A stretch of 33,037 nt of DNA from Candidatus Woesearchaeota archaeon (lineage in GTDB: Archaea > Nanobdellota > Nanobdellia > Woesearchaeales > GCA-2687795): contig NZBG01000012.1 in assembly GCA_002687795.1 (NCBI GenBank), positions 1 to 33,037 on the forward strand. The letters run 5' to 3'. Below, in pieces: positions 8,962 through 18,422 of the stretch. The position numbers were made by a program, and so were the translations under genes. The first letter of the stretch is position 1, and the number at the start of each line of letters is the position of its first letter. Below the pieces are notes generated by a model. The model was not told the DNA's origin, did not search any database, and saw only the letters and a program-made list of their open reading frames with translations.

Positions 8962-10533
8962 TCAAACCTTCCCAAACAACTCAACAACCCTCTTCTTCCC
9001 CAAAGTAAGAATAAAACTCGCCAGCCTTGGCCCTCTTTCCTTGTTAATAAGCACAAGATAAGCAGCCTTAAAGAACTCACCCACTTTCAGGTCAAGCTCT
9101 TTGCAGATATCATAAAACCTCTCGTGCAGCTCCTTATCATCCTTAACCTTTCCCTTAAGAACCTCAGCAGCCTTATGCAAAGCATCCTTTTGTTTCTTAT
9201 CGAGATTTAAGCCTTCAGCAACCTTTTCCTGCACACTGAACTTAAACTCCTCAGGAGCATACTTCTCCAGCCAATTCAGCACACACTTACACTTAACATC
9301 AAACCTCTCCTTATCCTCCTTAGTCTTAAGAAACTCCTCAAAAAACTCAGCAGCCTTCTTAACATCCTTCTCATAAACCTGCAGCACAGTTGTCAAATGC
9401 CTAAACCCCGGCTGGAAAGGCATCTTCTTAGGAACATCAACTGAAGACAGCTCATAAATCCTCTTCTGCTTCTCAAAATCCTTCTCCTCAGCCTTCTCTT
9501 CCTTAAAATAAATCCTTTCACACTTATCAAAATCCTCATAAACCTTTAACACATCCAAATCAAAGCTAATCGCAAACTCAGCTGCAGGCCTTGAGCCTGC
9601 AAAGATATACCTCACGATTGAGGGCTCATAAACCTCCAAAACATCCTTCAATGTAAAGATAATGCCTTTTGAAGAAGAAAACTGCTTTCCACCTTTTATG
9701 CCGATCCAGCCAAACCCAAACCCTAAAGCCTTTTCAATACCATAAACCTCCTTTGCCATCAACGCAGCAGTAGCAAAAACACCGCCAGCTACATAATGGT
9801 CCTTTCCCGCTGACTCAAAATCCACGCCCTTATAATCCCAGAAAGCCGGAACCTGGATCCTGTACTTCAACTTTAACAAACCTTTCTTCCTGAAATCAAA
9901 ACTTTTCCATTCACCCTTTTGGTCTTTATACCTGGCCTCATAACCCCCAACATACTCCATCTCTTCCGCCTCAAAACCTGTTTCTTCATCATAGATAGAT
10001 ATAGGCAGCCATCCTTCCTTAATGTTTTCTCTCCTGAACTTATTAAGAATATCTTTTATCTTATCTGTATTCTCCAAAGCAACCTTTATCTGCTCTGCAA
10101 GAACGCATTTCATATACTGCTCACTATTCCTTATTATTGTAGGGCTTAACCCGACAATAGGCAGCAGCTTCTCAAACTCTTCTTCACAATGCTCAGCATA
10201 ATTCTTATGCTTATCATCAACAACATCAGGAACATTGACAAGGGCCTGCCTAAGATGCTTCTTCAGAACATCAGCCTTTGGCATATTAACAGGAACCTTC
10301 CTAAAAACATCATAATCATCCCAATAATGGTAATGCGTTGCATTCTTCCCCTGATGCTTTAACGCCTTTGCGATAAAATCCCCCATGATAAACTCCCTGA
10401 AATTACCAATATGCAGGGTTCCTGAAGGTGTTGCCCCAGTTGCAACAACATACTCCTTTTTCCCAGGATTCCTTCTAATGATTTGTTCAGCAGCCTGGTC
10501 AGCCCAATGCATAACTTCAGTTTCTTTTTTCAT
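8962..10533 (-). CDS. lysS: Lysyl-tRNA synthetase, class I
   Basis: 523 aa; ATPSGTLHIGNFREF (HIGH-type motif) and FSSSKG (KMSKS-like); overall architecture of archaeal class I LysRS. Confidence 0.92.
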   Translation of the reverse strand: MKKETEVMHWADQAAEQIIRRNPGKKEYVVATGATPSGTLHIGNFREFIMGDFIAKALKHQGKNATHYHYWDDYDVFRKVPVNMPKADVLKKHLRQALVNVPDVVDDKHKNYAEHCEEEFEKLLPIVGLSPTIIRNSEQYMKCVLAEQIKVALENTDKIKDILNKFRRENIKEGWLPISIYDEETGFEAEEMEYVGGYEARYKDQKGEWKSFDFRKKGLLKLKYRIQVPAFWDYKGVDFESAGKDHYVAGGVFATAALMAKEVYGIEKALGFGFGWIGIKGGKQFSSSKGIIFTLKDVLEVYEPSIVRYIFAGSRPAAEFAISFDLDVLKVYEDFDKCERIYFKEEKAEEKDFEKQKRIYELSSVDVPKKMPFQPGFRHLTTVLQVYEKDVKKAAEFFEEFLKTKEDKERFDVKCKCVLNWLEKYAPEEFKFSVQEKVAEGLNLDKKQKDALHKAAEVLKGKVKDDKELHERFYDICKELDLKVGEFFKAAYLVLINKERGPRLASFILTLGKKRVVELFGKV

Positions 10534-10684
10534 TAATCAGCATAAGAATTATGGATTATAAAAAGATTACTATAAACTGGCTGTTAAGTAAGAGGGTATA
10601 GACTAATCTACTACATAAATACTTATATACTTTTTATAGTAAGATATAACAAAAAGAGGTTCTAATGAATAATATACCAGAAAA

Positions 10685-11107
10685 ATGCAATTATTATATT
10701 TTTTGTTATCGAATATTATACTTCTTATAGTTACTATGGTGATATTTATCCTATTTACTGAAAATATTCTCAGAGAAATTAATAGGTTCTGTGAATCTTG
10801 TCAACGTTTTATTTCTGAACGTAATGGTTTCTTTAAGATGCTATTTATTATTCTTTTTTTTGCTGAGCAAGGTCTTTTTTTATATATCTTAAACAAACAT
10901 TATGATATATCAAAAGATGCAGGTATTTTCATCAGTATTTTTGCGCTTATCGTGGTATTAACTGCTTCCTTCCAAGCATTTATTTGGGAATACAAATATA
11001 CCTTAACAGAACGTGCAAGGATTCTTTTGAAAAATTCTTTATTAAAATTAAGTGCATATAGAGAGTGGGTTGATAAATATCTTCGTATTAAATCAAAGAA
11101 AAAATAA
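10685..11107 (+). CDS. Hypothetical membrane protein with several TM segments
   Basis: 140-aa ORF with several hydrophobic segments; TATA-like ACTTATATACTTTTTATAG upstream. Confidence 0.55.
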   Translation: MQLLYFLLSNIILLIVTMVIFILFTENILREINRFCESCQRFISERNGFFKMLFIILFFAEQGLFLYILNKHYDISKDAGIFISIFALIVVLTASFQAFIWEYKYTLTERARILLKNSLLKLSAYREWVDKYLRIKSKKK

Positions 11108-11224
11108 TTTATGTGCTTCCTTCAGAATTTCTTTTGACTTTCTTTGTAATTCTTTAGCTTCCCTTACTAATGTTTCCTCTTCGTCCTCTTCATCAACCTC
11201 TTTAACTTCTTCATCAGGTGGCAT
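11093..11224 (-). CDS. Acidic coiled-coil-like mini-protein (43 aa)
   Basis: Reading frame absent from the ORF track: MPPDEEVKEVDEEDEEETLVREAKELQRKSKEILKEAHKLFFL*. Short and compositionally biased. Confidence 0.3.
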   Translation of the reverse strand: MPPDEEVKEVDEEDEEETLVREAKELQRKSKEILKEAHKLFFL

Positions 11225-11336
11225 ACTAATATACTAAATGACCCAATATTTAAATTTTTCTAAAAAGGATATATTTTTGGGGTATAGTATACAGTTTACT
11301 ATAACCTTTATATACCCTGCTCAATTTCCTAATATC

Positions 11337-11921
11337 ATGAAATTAATCCTTGTAAGGCATGGGGAAACGCCCTACAACATAAAGAAAATAATGCAGGGCC
11401 AGGCCCATGGAGAATTATCAGCTTTAGGCAGAGAGCAGGCTGATAAGCTAGGCAAAAGGCTCTCCAAAATGAGCATTGACCATATCTATTGCAGCGACCT
11501 GGGAAGAGCTAAGCAGACTGCAGATGAAATACTGAAACACACAAAAGCCCCCATTGAATATGTTGAAGATATAAGGGAAAAGAACTGCGGGGGATATGAA
11601 GGAAAAAGCTATTCAGGATTTGAAAGAGACCTATTAAACAGCCCTGATATGATGAACTTTAAGCCAAAGGATGGAGAATCCACCAACGAAGTGAATGAAA
11701 GAGTCTTAAGCTTTCTAACCGAAATTGAAAAAAAGCATAAAAACCAGACAGTTTTACTGGTCATGCATGGTGGTCCTATTGCAAACTTCCTATTGCAAAT
11801 ATTAAAAGACAAGAAATTTGAAGAAGTGATTCCCCCTAATTGTGCAGTAAGCATTATAGAAAAACAAGAAGACAATGATTATAAAGTAGAATTACTTAAT
11901 TGCACAGAGCATCTGTCATAA
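11337..11921 (+). CDS. Histidine phosphatase family protein (phosphoglycerate mutase-like)
   Basis: LILVRHGETPYN (RHG motif), catalytic MHGGP near the C-terminus. ATG 11337 fits better than ORF-track start 11238. Confidence 0.85.
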   Translation: MKLILVRHGETPYNIKKIMQGQAHGELSALGREQADKLGKRLSKMSIDHIYCSDLGRAKQTADEILKHTKAPIEYVEDIREKNCGGYEGKSYSGFERDLLNSPDMMNFKPKDGESTNEVNERVLSFLTEIEKKHKNQTVLLVMHGGPIANFLLQILKDKKFEEVIPPNCAVSIIEKQEDNDYKVELLNCTEHLS

Positions 11922-11982
11922 TCACTTTCTAATCTGCTTCTTATACTCTAAAATTTATATAATTATCGTTAAGAATTTGTTA

Positions 11983-12831
11983 TCAATTAACTGGAATCAT
12001 CTCATCAAAAAAAGGGTTTGAGATATTTCTTAATAAATCACGAAAATCAGATTTATAGAATCCATGTAGTTCATAAGGTCTAACGATATTTGTATCATCC
12101 CATTTATAGCGCGCATCATTCAGCATAAGCTGATTCGAAGCCATTACATTGGTTTCGCCTTCATATCCAGGACCTGTAATTCCAACACCTGGCTCATAGT
12201 CTGCATTCCATTTTCCAAACGCAGTGAGAGCTACACATGAAGCGGAATTAACACCCATCACAATATAATTTATGATTCCTCTCATAAATATAACTTCTTC
12301 TAAGTCAGTATTAATCCAGCCATTATCATAAGCTTTCTTAATGTAATGTATATCCTCAAGCTCATTTAGTTTACTTTTAAGTGGCTCAATAGTATCCCCA
12401 CGGTCTTCATACTCAAAAACAATCACAGGAACATCCTTAATTCTGCAATAATCCAAAACCTCTATTTGGTTTCTTAATTCTCTCTCTAATTCTTCAGGAT
12501 TAACCCCTTCTTCTCCATATAAGAAATATGCCTGCATATCAATCAGAAACACAGCAGAATTATCCTTTCTTGGATTAAGATACCTGCCTTCTTCTGCATT
12601 ATAAAGAAGCTCAAATTCAATCCTGTTTCCATTCTCATCGAAATATAACCTTTGATTTAATTCTTCTTCCTCACTAACCTCTTCTATAACTGGTTCTATG
12701 AGCTCAAAAACCCCTATTTCGCAGCCAAAAAACGATAAACCCAAATGGACTGACATAACTCCGCCTAATAAAAGCCTTCTAAATCTGCCAATTTTAATGT
12801 TTTTATTTACTTCTCTTTCTAAACTATCCAT
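11983..12831 (-). CDS. Isochorismatase-like cysteine hydrolase with N-terminal hydrophobic segment (possible lipoprotein)
   Basis: AVFLIDMQAYF (Asp), YIKKAYDNGW (Lys), VMGVNSASCVALTAFG (Cys) match the D-K-C triad; N-terminal GGVMSVHLGLSFFGC resembles a lipobox-like segment. Confidence 0.7.
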   Translation of the reverse strand: MDSLEREVNKNIKIGRFRRLLLGGVMSVHLGLSFFGCEIGVFELIEPVIEEVSEEEELNQRLYFDENGNRIEFELLYNAEEGRYLNPRKDNSAVFLIDMQAYFLYGEEGVNPEELERELRNQIEVLDYCRIKDVPVIVFEYEDRGDTIEPLKSKLNELEDIHYIKKAYDNGWINTDLEEVIFMRGIINYIVMGVNSASCVALTAFGKWNADYEPGVGITGPGYEGETNVMASNQLMLNDARYKWDDTNIVRPYELHGFYKSDFRDLLRNISNPFFDEMIPVN

Positions 12832-12936
12832 TATATTTTCACTCTTTAGACCCTAAATAGGATGCAATTCTTATCAAGAAAGGCGCTATATTACTTTATA
12901 AATCTTTCTATTTTAACTGCTAAGAAGAAGTAAAAA

Positions 12937-13680
12937 CTAATGCTCAAAGATAAATTTAATCCCAAACATAAACAATATTCCAATCACAAAAAAAATGAAT
13001 GAGCTCAATGATTTCTTCAAGTCAGGCTCCTTATGCAGCTCAGGAATAAGGTCAGAGGCGGAGATATAAATAAACCCTCCTGCAGCAAAAGGCAAAATAA
13101 AAGGAATAATCCCTTCAACTGAGCCAGACAAAAAATATCCAATAACCCCTCCGGCAACACAGATGATCTGCGAGACAAAATTATAAGTTAAAGCCTTTAC
13201 CTTACTAAACCCCCCATAAACCAAAGCGCCAAAATCCCCCAGCTCCTGCGGAATCTCATGGCCTATGATAATAAGGCTTGTAACAATCCCAAAAGGAATG
13301 CTAACAAAAAAGCTTGCAGCGATGATCAGCCCGTCAATAAGGTTATGTATGCTATCCCCAAACAAAATCAGATAGGTAAAAGGATGCTCATCACATCTCC
13401 CAGTATGGCAGTGATGCCAATGAAGGAACCTCTCAATAAGAAAGAACACTATAAACCCAACCAGCAGATAGCCAAATGCTTTTGTTGTAGATAGTTCTTC
13501 TAAAGACTCAGTTAACAGATGAAACAATGAGCCGCTCAGCAAAGCACCAGCGGAAAAAGCAACTAAGATAATAAGTATCTTCTTAAGCAGCCTGTCTTTC
13601 ATCCATAATGAGAAAATGCCGATTAATGATATAAAGCCAACTATAGATGTCATTAATATTATCCATAACAAAATGCTCAT
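12937..13680 (-). CDS. ZIP family metal transporter
   Basis: 247 aa multi-TM with GDSIHNLIDGLIIAASF and IGHEIPQELGDFGAL signature motifs; His-rich HWHHCHTGRCDEH loop. Confidence 0.9.
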   Translation of the reverse strand: MSILLWIILMTSIVGFISLIGIFSLWMKDRLLKKILIILVAFSAGALLSGSLFHLLTESLEELSTTKAFGYLLVGFIVFFLIERFLHWHHCHTGRCDEHPFTYLILFGDSIHNLIDGLIIAASFFVSIPFGIVTSLIIIGHEIPQELGDFGALVYGGFSKVKALTYNFVSQIICVAGGVIGYFLSGSVEGIIPFILPFAAGGFIYISASDLIPELHKEPDLKKSLSSFIFFVIGILFMFGIKFIFEH

Positions 13681-13683
13681 TTT

Positions 13684-13836
13684 TTATTCCAATGGCTCAA
13701 ACCCAGCCCCTCCATTCTTCATAGCGCCTCCGCACTTTGGGCACTTCATCCCGCTGCAATCAACACCCTTTGGAGCAGGCATGCTAAACCCGCACTTTGT
13801 GCAGACACATGTTCCTATAACATCCTTATCATTCAT
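13684..13836 (-). CDS. Small zinc-ribbon protein (50 aa)
   Basis: Reading frame absent from the ORF track: MNDKDVIGTCVCTKCGFSMPAPKGVDCSGMKCPKCGGAMKNGGAGFEPLE*; two CxxC knuckles. Overlaps the rnfD 3' end by 8 nt. Confidence 0.75.
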   Translation of the reverse strand: MNDKDVIGTCVCTKCGFSMPAPKGVDCSGMKCPKCGGAMKNGGAGFEPLE

Positions 13837-14761
13837 TTTTATTCACCTTTTCTACAAAACCAAACGGCTTCAACCTGGTCCATCTCTCAATCAGCGGACT
13901 AAACCCATTCATAAGTAAAATAGCATAAGTAACCCCCTCAGGCAGGCCGCTATAAAGCCTGATAATAACAGTAAGCACACCGCATCCAACCCCGAAGATA
14001 ACCCTTCCCTTCTTGGTCAAAGGCATGCCTTCATAACCGGTTGCCATGAAAAATGCAGCCAGGATAAGCCCTCCGGAAAGTATCTGGAAAACAGGATCCT
14101 TGCCAAGAACATAAGCCAGCACAAACAAACTGCCGATATAGGTTAAAGGAACTCTCCAGTCAATTATTTTAGTAACCATCAAAAACAATCCTCCAACCAG
14201 CAGCAAAAGCGCGGAAGTCTCTCCTATACAGCCCCCAATATTGCCTATAAAAAGCTCTGAATAAGATGCCATCTTAACCCCGCCAGCCTTCAAAGCCCAT
14301 AAAGGAGTTGCAGCTGTAACACCGTCAGCATTAATCCAGGCAGTCATCAAAGCTGGCCATGCAGCAACCAAAAATGCTCTCCCAACCAATGCAGGGTTAA
14401 ACATAGCATAACCAAACCCTCCAAACGCCCACTTTGCAATCGAAATAGCAAAGAAAGCCCCAACAGCAGGCATCCATAAAGGAACCGTAGGCGGCAAAAT
14501 CATACCTAACAACAAACCAGTAGCAACCGCAGAGCCATCAACCTTAACCTTCCTCTTAAGCAAAACCTGCATCAGCACCTGCGTCAAAACAGCGGAAACA
14601 ATGCTCACAACAATAATAAAAAGAGCCCTAGCGCCAAAAAAATAAACACCATACCCAGCAGCAGGAAGCAAAGCTAACAAGAAATAACCCATAATCCTTT
14701 TCTTTGAACTTTTATCAAAGATATGCGGGCTTACAGTAACGCTAAAATCTTGGTTAGCCAT
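13829..14761 (-). CDS. rnfD: Electron transport complex subunit RnfD (NqrB/RnfD family)
   Basis: 310 aa multi-TM; DGVTAATPLWALKAGG matches the flavinylation-site region; GYAMFNPALVGRAFL; follows rnfC. Confidence 0.88.
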   Translation of the reverse strand: MANQDFSVTVSPHIFDKSSKKRIMGYFLLALLPAAGYGVYFFGARALFIIVVSIVSAVLTQVLMQVLLKRKVKVDGSAVATGLLLGMILPPTVPLWMPAVGAFFAISIAKWAFGGFGYAMFNPALVGRAFLVAAWPALMTAWINADGVTAATPLWALKAGGVKMASYSELFIGNIGGCIGETSALLLLVGGLFLMVTKIIDWRVPLTYIGSLFVLAYVLGKDPVFQILSGGLILAAFFMATGYEGMPLTKKGRVIFGVGCGVLTVIIRLYSGLPEGVTYAILLMNGFSPLIERWTRLKPFGFVEKVNKNE

Positions 14762-14762
14762 C

Positions 14763-16070
14763 TTACTTCACACCGCCCTCCTTACTCTCGCGGATTTTCT
14801 CCTTAGCATACTTGATCCATTTAACCAATGGAACCTTGCTGGGGCAAACATAAGAGCAGATACCGCACTCAAAGCATGCAGTGGCATAATACTCCTCCGC
14901 CTGCTTTATCCTCTCCGCTCTCCCAAACCTTGCAATCGTAATAGGCATAAGATTCATAGGGCAATAATCAACGCACTTGCCGCACCTTATGCACTCCCTT
15001 TCCTCAGGCTCTTCAGCGTCTCCAAGAACCAAAACACCAGAACTGCCTTTAATAACAGGAACATTATCAGAACTCTGGGCAATCCCCATCATTGGACCTC
15101 CCATAATGAGCTTCTTAGGGCTTCCCTTATAACCCCCGCACTCCTTAACCAAATCCCTAACCAAAGTGCCTATCTTAACCATAACATTCTTAGGCTCATT
15201 AACATTCCCTGTAACAGTAACAACCCTCTCAATCAAAGGCTTGCCTAAATAAACAGCGTCATAAACAGCCTTTGCAGTGCCAACATTATTAACCACAACC
15301 CCAACATCCATAGGCAGCCCATTCAAAGGCACAACCCTGCCGACAAGCTCCTTGATCAGCATCTTCTCAGCGCCTAAAGGATACTTTGTTTTTAATGAAA
15401 CAACCTTAATATTATTATCACTCCCAACTTCCTTCTTTATGGCTTTTATAGCATCCCTTTTATTATCCTCAACCCCTATAAACCCATTCTTTGCATTAAC
15501 AATCTTCATCAGAACCTTAAGCCCTTTGACAATCTCAGAGCTATACTCAAGCATTAGCCTATGGTCAGCTGTAAGATAAGGCTCGCACTCAGCCCCATTC
15601 AGAATAACAGTATCAATCTTCTTCTCCTTAGGCGGTGAAAGCTTGACATGTGTGGGAAAAGTGGCTCCCCCAAGGCCAACAATGCCAGCCTCTTTAATAA
15701 TGCTCAACAGCTTATCCCTGCCCAGCTTATCTGCGCTCTTATTCTCCTTAAACCCTTCATCCTTACCATTTGATTCAATCACAACACTCAAAACCTTCTT
15801 TCCCATCGGATGCAGCCACTCCTTTACTTCAATAACCCTCCCAGAAACGCTTGAATGCACAGAAGCACTCACAAAACCATCACTCTTGCCTATCTTTTGC
15901 CCTTCTTTTACAGAATCACCCGCTTTAACAACAGGCTGGCACCCCTTTCCAATATGCTGCTGTAAAGGGATAATTACCCTCCTTTGGGCGCTTAAAACCT
16001 CAATCTTACTATTTTCTGTAAGCTCCAGGTGAGGTAAATATATACCTTTATTTAACAAAAAAGATGTCAT
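14763..16070 (-). CDS. rnfC: Electron transport complex subunit RnfC
   Basis: 435 aa; AGIVGLGGATFPTHVKL, NGAECEPYLTADHRLM, two 4Fe-4S motifs CIRCGKCVDYCP and CFECGICSYVCP. Confidence 0.92.
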   Translation of the reverse strand: MTSFLLNKGIYLPHLELTENSKIEVLSAQRRVIIPLQQHIGKGCQPVVKAGDSVKEGQKIGKSDGFVSASVHSSVSGRVIEVKEWLHPMGKKVLSVVIESNGKDEGFKENKSADKLGRDKLLSIIKEAGIVGLGGATFPTHVKLSPPKEKKIDTVILNGAECEPYLTADHRLMLEYSSEIVKGLKVLMKIVNAKNGFIGVEDNKRDAIKAIKKEVGSDNNIKVVSLKTKYPLGAEKMLIKELVGRVVPLNGLPMDVGVVVNNVGTAKAVYDAVYLGKPLIERVVTVTGNVNEPKNVMVKIGTLVRDLVKECGGYKGSPKKLIMGGPMMGIAQSSDNVPVIKGSSGVLVLGDAEEPEERECIRCGKCVDYCPMNLMPITIARFGRAERIKQAEEYYATACFECGICSYVCPSKVPLVKWIKYAKEKIRESKEGGVK

Positions 16071-16174
16071 AAGCTTTTAATTATTCAGCTAAATTTAAAA
16101 AAGTTTTTATATTAGAACGTTTATAAAAATAATTAAACTACAATAACCTATAAAATTAAAAAGGAGGCAAAAAA

Positions 16175-17134
16175 ATGGATAAAAAACTATTATCTTTAAC
16201 ATTATTAACAGCATTAATATTGATTGTTGGTTGCGCGGAGGAGGCTCAAGAAACAAGCTCAGCTTCTCCCTTTTTAGGGGGCACTAAAGGCATTGTTGCT
16301 GAATTTCAGGACATGGGCATAAGGAACGAGAGAACAGGCCAGAACGAGATATATGAAGGAGAAACCTTCCCGATTGAGATTCTTGTTTGGAACAAAGGCG
16401 AGGATGATGTTGAACCAAGTAATCTTCTGGTTTCTTTAATGGGAATTAATCTTCCTGATTTTGATAATATAACTGGCGAAAATGATCCAAATGTTGAGGA
16501 AGGTGCTTTATCTAATATCGCAAAAATTGAAAGGATTTCTGAATTTAACCCAGAGGGCGGAGAAATACCCCTTAATTTCATTGAATCTGACGCAGATGGC
16601 GCTAACTATACTATCAATTTAACAGGCTCCAGCTATAATGTTAACCTGTTTGCATCTGTTGTTTATAATTATACAACCTATGTGGCTGTGCCAAAGCTGT
16701 GTTATAACGGCGACCCTGCAAACACTGATATCTGTGTTGTTGATGAAGAAAAGGATGTTTTCTCATCTGCTGCGCCTATCCAGGTGAAAAAGGCAGAGGA
16801 AAAGAGAGCAGGTTCAGGTATTATAGCTGTTGAATTTGATGTAGAAAATGTTGGCAGCGGAAAGGTAACAAAACAGGGAGAAGGCTTTGACAACAGATAT
16901 GATCAGTTCGAATTTAAAATGCCAGACGCTACTGAAGCAGCAAACTGGGCTTGCACATCAGGCGGCAACACTGATTGGGGAAGACTTGACAAGAGCGGTA
17001 AAGCAAAGATCAGATGCAAGAGGAATACGCAGATACAAAAGAATGATGCAGTCTACACAAGAGAGTTTGGCTTAGAGATAAAGTATAAATACAAAGATAT
17101 TATACAGGACTCTGTGAGAATCTTGAAGAGCTAA
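16175..17134 (+). CDS. Lipoprotein of unknown function
   Basis: Signal peptide with lipobox (LTALILIVGCAEE); SD AGGAGG upstream of ATG 16175; beta-rich body. Confidence 0.7.
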   Translation: MDKKLLSLTLLTALILIVGCAEEAQETSSASPFLGGTKGIVAEFQDMGIRNERTGQNEIYEGETFPIEILVWNKGEDDVEPSNLLVSLMGINLPDFDNITGENDPNVEEGALSNIAKIERISEFNPEGGEIPLNFIESDADGANYTINLTGSSYNVNLFASVVYNYTTYVAVPKLCYNGDPANTDICVVDEEKDVFSSAAPIQVKKAEEKRAGSGIIAVEFDVENVGSGKVTKQGEGFDNRYDQFEFKMPDATEAANWACTSGGNTDWGRLDKSGKAKIRCKRNTQIQKNDAVYTREFGLEIKYKYKDIIQDSVRILKS

Positions 17135-17209
17135 GAACTCTTTTTTATTATTTTCTTTTTTTCTATTTCTGATATTGTAAACAATTTCTTGTAGGATATG
17201 TTCTTCGCG

Positions 17210-17387
17210 GATTTGCTCAGCCCTGCTCTCTGAGCAGGGTTCTTTTTTCTCCCCCTCGGAAATCAAGGGGGAGAAAAAATAAGTCTGGCAGGTAAGTTAA
17301 ATTTGCGAAGTCCCAGAGGGACACCAGAAACACGAAGTGTTTCTCAGTGCAAATTTATGGCAACTTACCGCCAGACCTGAGCAAATC
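17210..17387. repeat. Nested multi-arm inverted repeat (candidate structured ncRNA or cruciform element)
   Basis: GATTTGCTCAG(17210-17220)/CTGAGCAAATC(17377-17387); CCCTGCTC-TCT-GAGCAGGG; TTTTTTCTCCCCCT/AGGGGGAGAAAAAA; GTCTGGC/GCCAGAC; GGTAAGTT/AACTTACC; AAATTTGC/GCAAATTT; GTCCC-AGA-GGGAC; AGAAACAC-GAA-GTGTTTCT. Confidence 0.85.
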
Positions 17388-17425
17388 TACAGCACTAACT
17401 AGGCGATATACACCTTAACTTAGAA

Positions 17426-18382
17426 TTATTTTATATTTACCAACACAACCTGGCTTAGCAACGCTTCCAGCTGTATGAACTCATCAGAGCCCTCAGTCAT
17501 CCTGAACTCTGCCTCACCGCACTTATTAATAAGAAGCATCCTTTTCCTGTCATCAATCTCCAGGTTTAAGATTTCTGCCTGAATCTGCTTGATAATATCC
17601 AGGCCGGAAAGCCCATACTCCAGCATAACATTCAGCAGCTTCTCCCTTGCCTGGCTAAACTTATTCTCCAATGCCAGCCTCAACACCTCATTAACCTCTT
17701 TCGGCTTTGCAACAGAAGCTAATGAATATACTATCTCTTCATTAACCTCTTTGCCAAGCGCTGCGCAGCTTTGCATTATATTTTCCAGTCTTCTGCAGTC
17801 GCCGTTGCTAACCTCAAACAATGCCAGCTTTGCTTTCTCATCAATAACAAGGCCTTCTTCTTTTGATATCTTCTCAGTTATAACGGAAATATCCTCTTTC
17901 TTAAGAGGCTTGAACTTAAAAACAGCGCACCTGCTCTGTATAGGATCAACAATCTTGCTGCTCCAGTTGCAGCTTAAAATAAATCTGGTAGTCTTAGTAT
18001 AATTCTCCATTGTTCTCCTTAAAGCCTGCTGAGCCTCCCTTGTCAGTGCATCAGCTTCATCAAGAAATATTATCTTAAAGGGAACATCCCCTATAGCCCT
18101 TGTTCTTGCAAAATCCTTTACTTGGTTTCTTACAGTATCTATCCCTCTTGAATCAGATGCATTAAGCTCAAGAAAATTCTGCCCCCAGCTATCTCCAAAC
18201 AGTTTCTTTGCCACAACTATGGATAAGCTTGACTTGCCAACCCCTGCCGGCCCGGAAAACATCAGATGAGGCATATTCTTCTGCTCAACAAACGCCTTTA
18301 CTTTGCTAACTATATCATCCTGACCCTTAATATCAGAGAAATCATTAGGCCTGTACTTTTCTGTCCAGATAGCGTTTGCCAT
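17426..18382 (-). CDS. rfcS: Replication factor C small subunit (clamp loader)
   Basis: WTEKYRPNDFSDIKGQ, GPAGVGKSS (Walker A), IIFLDEADALT (Walker B), QSRCAVFKF. Confidence 0.93.
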   Translation of the reverse strand: MANAIWTEKYRPNDFSDIKGQDDIVSKVKAFVEQKNMPHLMFSGPAGVGKSSLSIVVAKKLFGDSWGQNFLELNASDSRGIDTVRNQVKDFARTRAIGDVPFKIIFLDEADALTREAQQALRRTMENYTKTTRFILSCNWSSKIVDPIQSRCAVFKFKPLKKEDISVITEKISKEEGLVIDEKAKLALFEVSNGDCRRLENIMQSCAALGKEVNEEIVYSLASVAKPKEVNEVLRLALENKFSQAREKLLNVMLEYGLSGLDIIKQIQAEILNLEIDDRKRMLLINKCGEAEFRMTEGSDEFIQLEALLSQVVLVNIK

Positions 18383-18422
18383 AGAAAAAGGAAATAAGAA
18401 GGTATTAATAAAGATTTAGTAT

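Noticed and set aside
3609-10533. Linking the in-frame TAG with class I LysRS to propose pyrrolysine decoding
   Set aside because: No pyl genes are visible, several other genes in the window end in TAG, and class I LysRS is ordinary in archaea.
11052-11237. 61-aa plus-strand ORF with Ser-rich tail
   Set aside because: Overlaps the membrane protein gene out of frame and is antisense to the more plausible acidic mini-ORF.
17139-17170. T-rich tract after the lipoprotein gene as a novel signal
   Set aside because: Fits an ordinary archaeal poly-T transcription terminator.
17072-17266. 64-aa minus-strand ORF overlapping the structured element
   Set aside because: Runs through hairpins and overlaps the end of the lipoprotein gene; composition does not look protein-like.
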